From Flavobacteriales bacterium (lineage in GTDB: Bacteria > Bacteroidota > Bacteroidia > Flavobacteriales_E > Vicingaceae), in the NCBI GenBank assembly GCA_002401955.1, contig NVUQ01000001.1:186001-250000 (forward strand): DNA of 64,000 nt, written 5' to 3'. The notes under the pieces are model-generated. The model ran no database searches. It worked only from the letters and a program-made list of their open reading frames with translations, and was not told where the DNA came from. How positions within the stretch are numbered: position 1 is the stretch's first letter; each line of letters starts with the position of its first letter. Positions 62,816 through 64,000 of this stretch are shown one piece after another. Made by a program: the position numbers and the translations under genes.

Positions 62816-63940
62816 ATGAATATAGGGATTGTTTGTTACCCAACATTTGGAGGTAGTGGTGTTGTTGCTACAGAGTTAGGAAAAGCTTTAGCTGCAAAGG
62901 GTCATAAAGTTCATTTTATTACTTACCAACAACCCGTTCGTTTAGATATTTTTTCTGAAAACATTTTTTACCATGAGGTAAAAGTTTCTGATTATCCCTT
63001 GTTTGATTACCAACCTTATGAATTAGTTCTTACTAGTAAATTGGTTGATGTAGTTAAATTCGAAAAACTAGATATCTTGCACGTTCACTACGCTATACCT
63101 CATGCTTCTGCAGCATATATGGCTCAACAAATTCTCAAATCTCAAGGTATAAAAATTCCGTTTGTAACCACTTTACACGGAACCGACATAACTTTGGTAG
63201 GTAAAGATGCCTCTTTTGCTCCAGTAATTACTTTTGCTATTAACGAATCTAATGCCGTTACCGCAGTTTCTGAAAGCTTAAAACAAGACACTTTAAAGCA
63301 CTTTAAGATTAAAAGAGAAATAGAAGTAATTCCTAACTTTATCTGTTTGGATCAATATAAGTACAACGGAAATATAGCTGAATTAAAAAAATCTTTTGCT
63401 CCTAATGATGAGAAAATTTTGGTACACGTTTCTAATTTTAGGAAAGTAAAACGAACCGAAGATGTTCTTAAGGTTTTTGACATAGTAAGAAAACAAAAAC
63501 CAGTAAAACTAATAATGGTTGGTGATGGTCCAGAACGAAGTAGCTTAGAGAAGCTTTGCAGGGAGTTAAATGTTTGTCATTTAGTTAAATTTTTAGGAAA
63601 AGTAAAAGATACTGAGCGTATTTTATCTGCTTCTGATGTATTTATTCTTCCTTCAGAATCGGAAAGTTTTGGTTTAGCAGCCCTTGAAGCTATGGCTGCA
63701 AAAACACCTGTTATCTCAACAAATACTGGTGGTATTCCTGAAGTAAATAAGGATGGGGTGTCGGGATTTTTAAGCAATGTTGGTGATGTTAAAGCCATGG
63801 CAGAAAACACTTTAAAAATTATTTCTGATGATATAACTTTAGAAAAATTTAAAGAAAATGCTTACCAACAAGCTAAAGTATTTGATATTCGCATTGTACT
63901 TCCTAAATACGAGAAATTGTATAAAAGCCTTATTGTTTAG
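62816..63940 (+). CDS. bshA: N-acetyl-alpha-D-glucosaminyl L-malate synthase
   Basis: 374 residues, GT-B fold of family 4. The start MNIGIVCYPTFGGSGVVATE and the segments HVHYAIPHASAAYMAQ, TLHGTDITLVG and ESFGLAALEAMA are hallmarks of BshA. It joins GlcNAc from UDP-GlcNAc to L-malate, the first step of bacillithiol synthesis. TATTTTTG at 62789-62796 is a possible -7 box. Its stop overlaps the stop of the convergent gene at the window edge. Confidence 0.93.
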   Translation: MNIGIVCYPTFGGSGVVATELGKALAAKGHKVHFITYQQPVRLDIFSENIFYHEVKVSDYPLFDYQPYELVLTSKLVDVVKFEKLDILHVHYAIPHASAAYMAQQILKSQGIKIPFVTTLHGTDITLVGKDASFAPVITFAINESNAVTAVSESLKQDTLKHFKIKREIEVIPNFICLDQYKYNGNIAELKKSFAPNDEKILVHVSNFRKVKRTEDVLKVFDIVRKQKPVKLIMVGDGPERSSLEKLCRELNVCHLVKFLGKVKDTERILSASDVFILPSESESFGLAALEAMAAKTPVISTNTGGIPEVNKDGVSGFLSNVGDVKAMAENTLKIISDDITLEKFKENAYQQAKVFDIRIVLPKYEKLYKSLIV

Positions 63941-64000
63941 AATTCTTTAAAAATAATTGCACCCTCTTCCAATTCAACTCGTTTTAAAAATGCTTTAAGC
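63937..64000 (-). CDS. C-terminal end of a gene cut by the window edge
   Basis: About 20 codons on the minus strand reading LKAFLKRVELEEGAIIFKEF before a TAA. Convergent with bshA with overlapping stops. Too short to identify. Confidence 0.4.
   Translation of the reverse strand, partial: LKAFLKRVELEEGAIIFKEF

Overview
The window looks like the chromosome of an AT-rich member of the Bacteroidota, most likely Flavobacteriia/Flavobacteriales. The signs are several proteins with type IX secretion (T9SS) type A or type B C-terminal sorting domains, RemB-like barrel proteins, a bacillithiol gene (bshA), TAnnTTTG promoter boxes just upstream of start codons, and a conserved-looking coaX / barrel protein / TPR / lptC / CorC-like / PpiD-like block. 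All calls rest on reading the sequence; no database search was run.

Layout. (1) 1-3.9 kb: end of a glycan cluster with two glycosyltransferases and a GDP-heptose pair (hddA-hddC). (2) 3.95-5.8 kb: a leucine-rich-repeat gene that has lost its 5' end beside a complete 1.13-kb IS630-family element. (3) 5.9-14.7 kb: minus-strand cell-envelope block (Omp28-like lipoprotein, parvulin isomerase, CNNM/CorC protein, LptC, TPR protein, barrel protein, CoaX). (4) 14.8 kb: tRNA-Phe(GAA), the anchor of an accessory region. Two further copies of its 3' part plus the following terminator lie at 28.1 and 33.2 kb. They divide the region into island A (14.9-28.1 kb: broken ECF sigma gene, TPR-HTH regulator, T9SS surface proteins, coupled microprotein genes, TIGR03032-like protein, cysC remnant) and island B (28.1-33.2 kb: small secreted proteins and lipoproteins). 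(5) 33.4-40.3 kb: toxin-antitoxin-like block with two Fic genes and two hipB-hipA pairs, each with its own repeated operator array. (6) 40.3-43.4 kb: a second set of island-B-type genes. (7) 43.4-64 kb: mostly core genes (T9SS cytochrome/copper protein, gpmI, two tandemly duplicated giant T9SS type B proteins, M20 peptidase, LEA-like lipoprotein, DUF255 thioredoxin-domain protein, two RemB-like barrels around a WecA-like transferase, bshA).

How parts work together. The TPR-HTH protein at 16.0 kb sits beside two surface-protein genes that share a palindromic upstream module and may regulate them. The small secreted genes in 28-33 kb and 40-43 kb share three things: near-identical signal-peptide starts attached to unrelated mature parts, overlapping stop/start junctions of the form AAACTAAAGTGAAAAA, and a repeated divergent promoter. 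That makes them a modular family of secreted-protein cassettes, and they are the best candidate here for an undescribed system. No integrase gene is visible in the window although the tRNA-Phe copies look like attachment-site scars.
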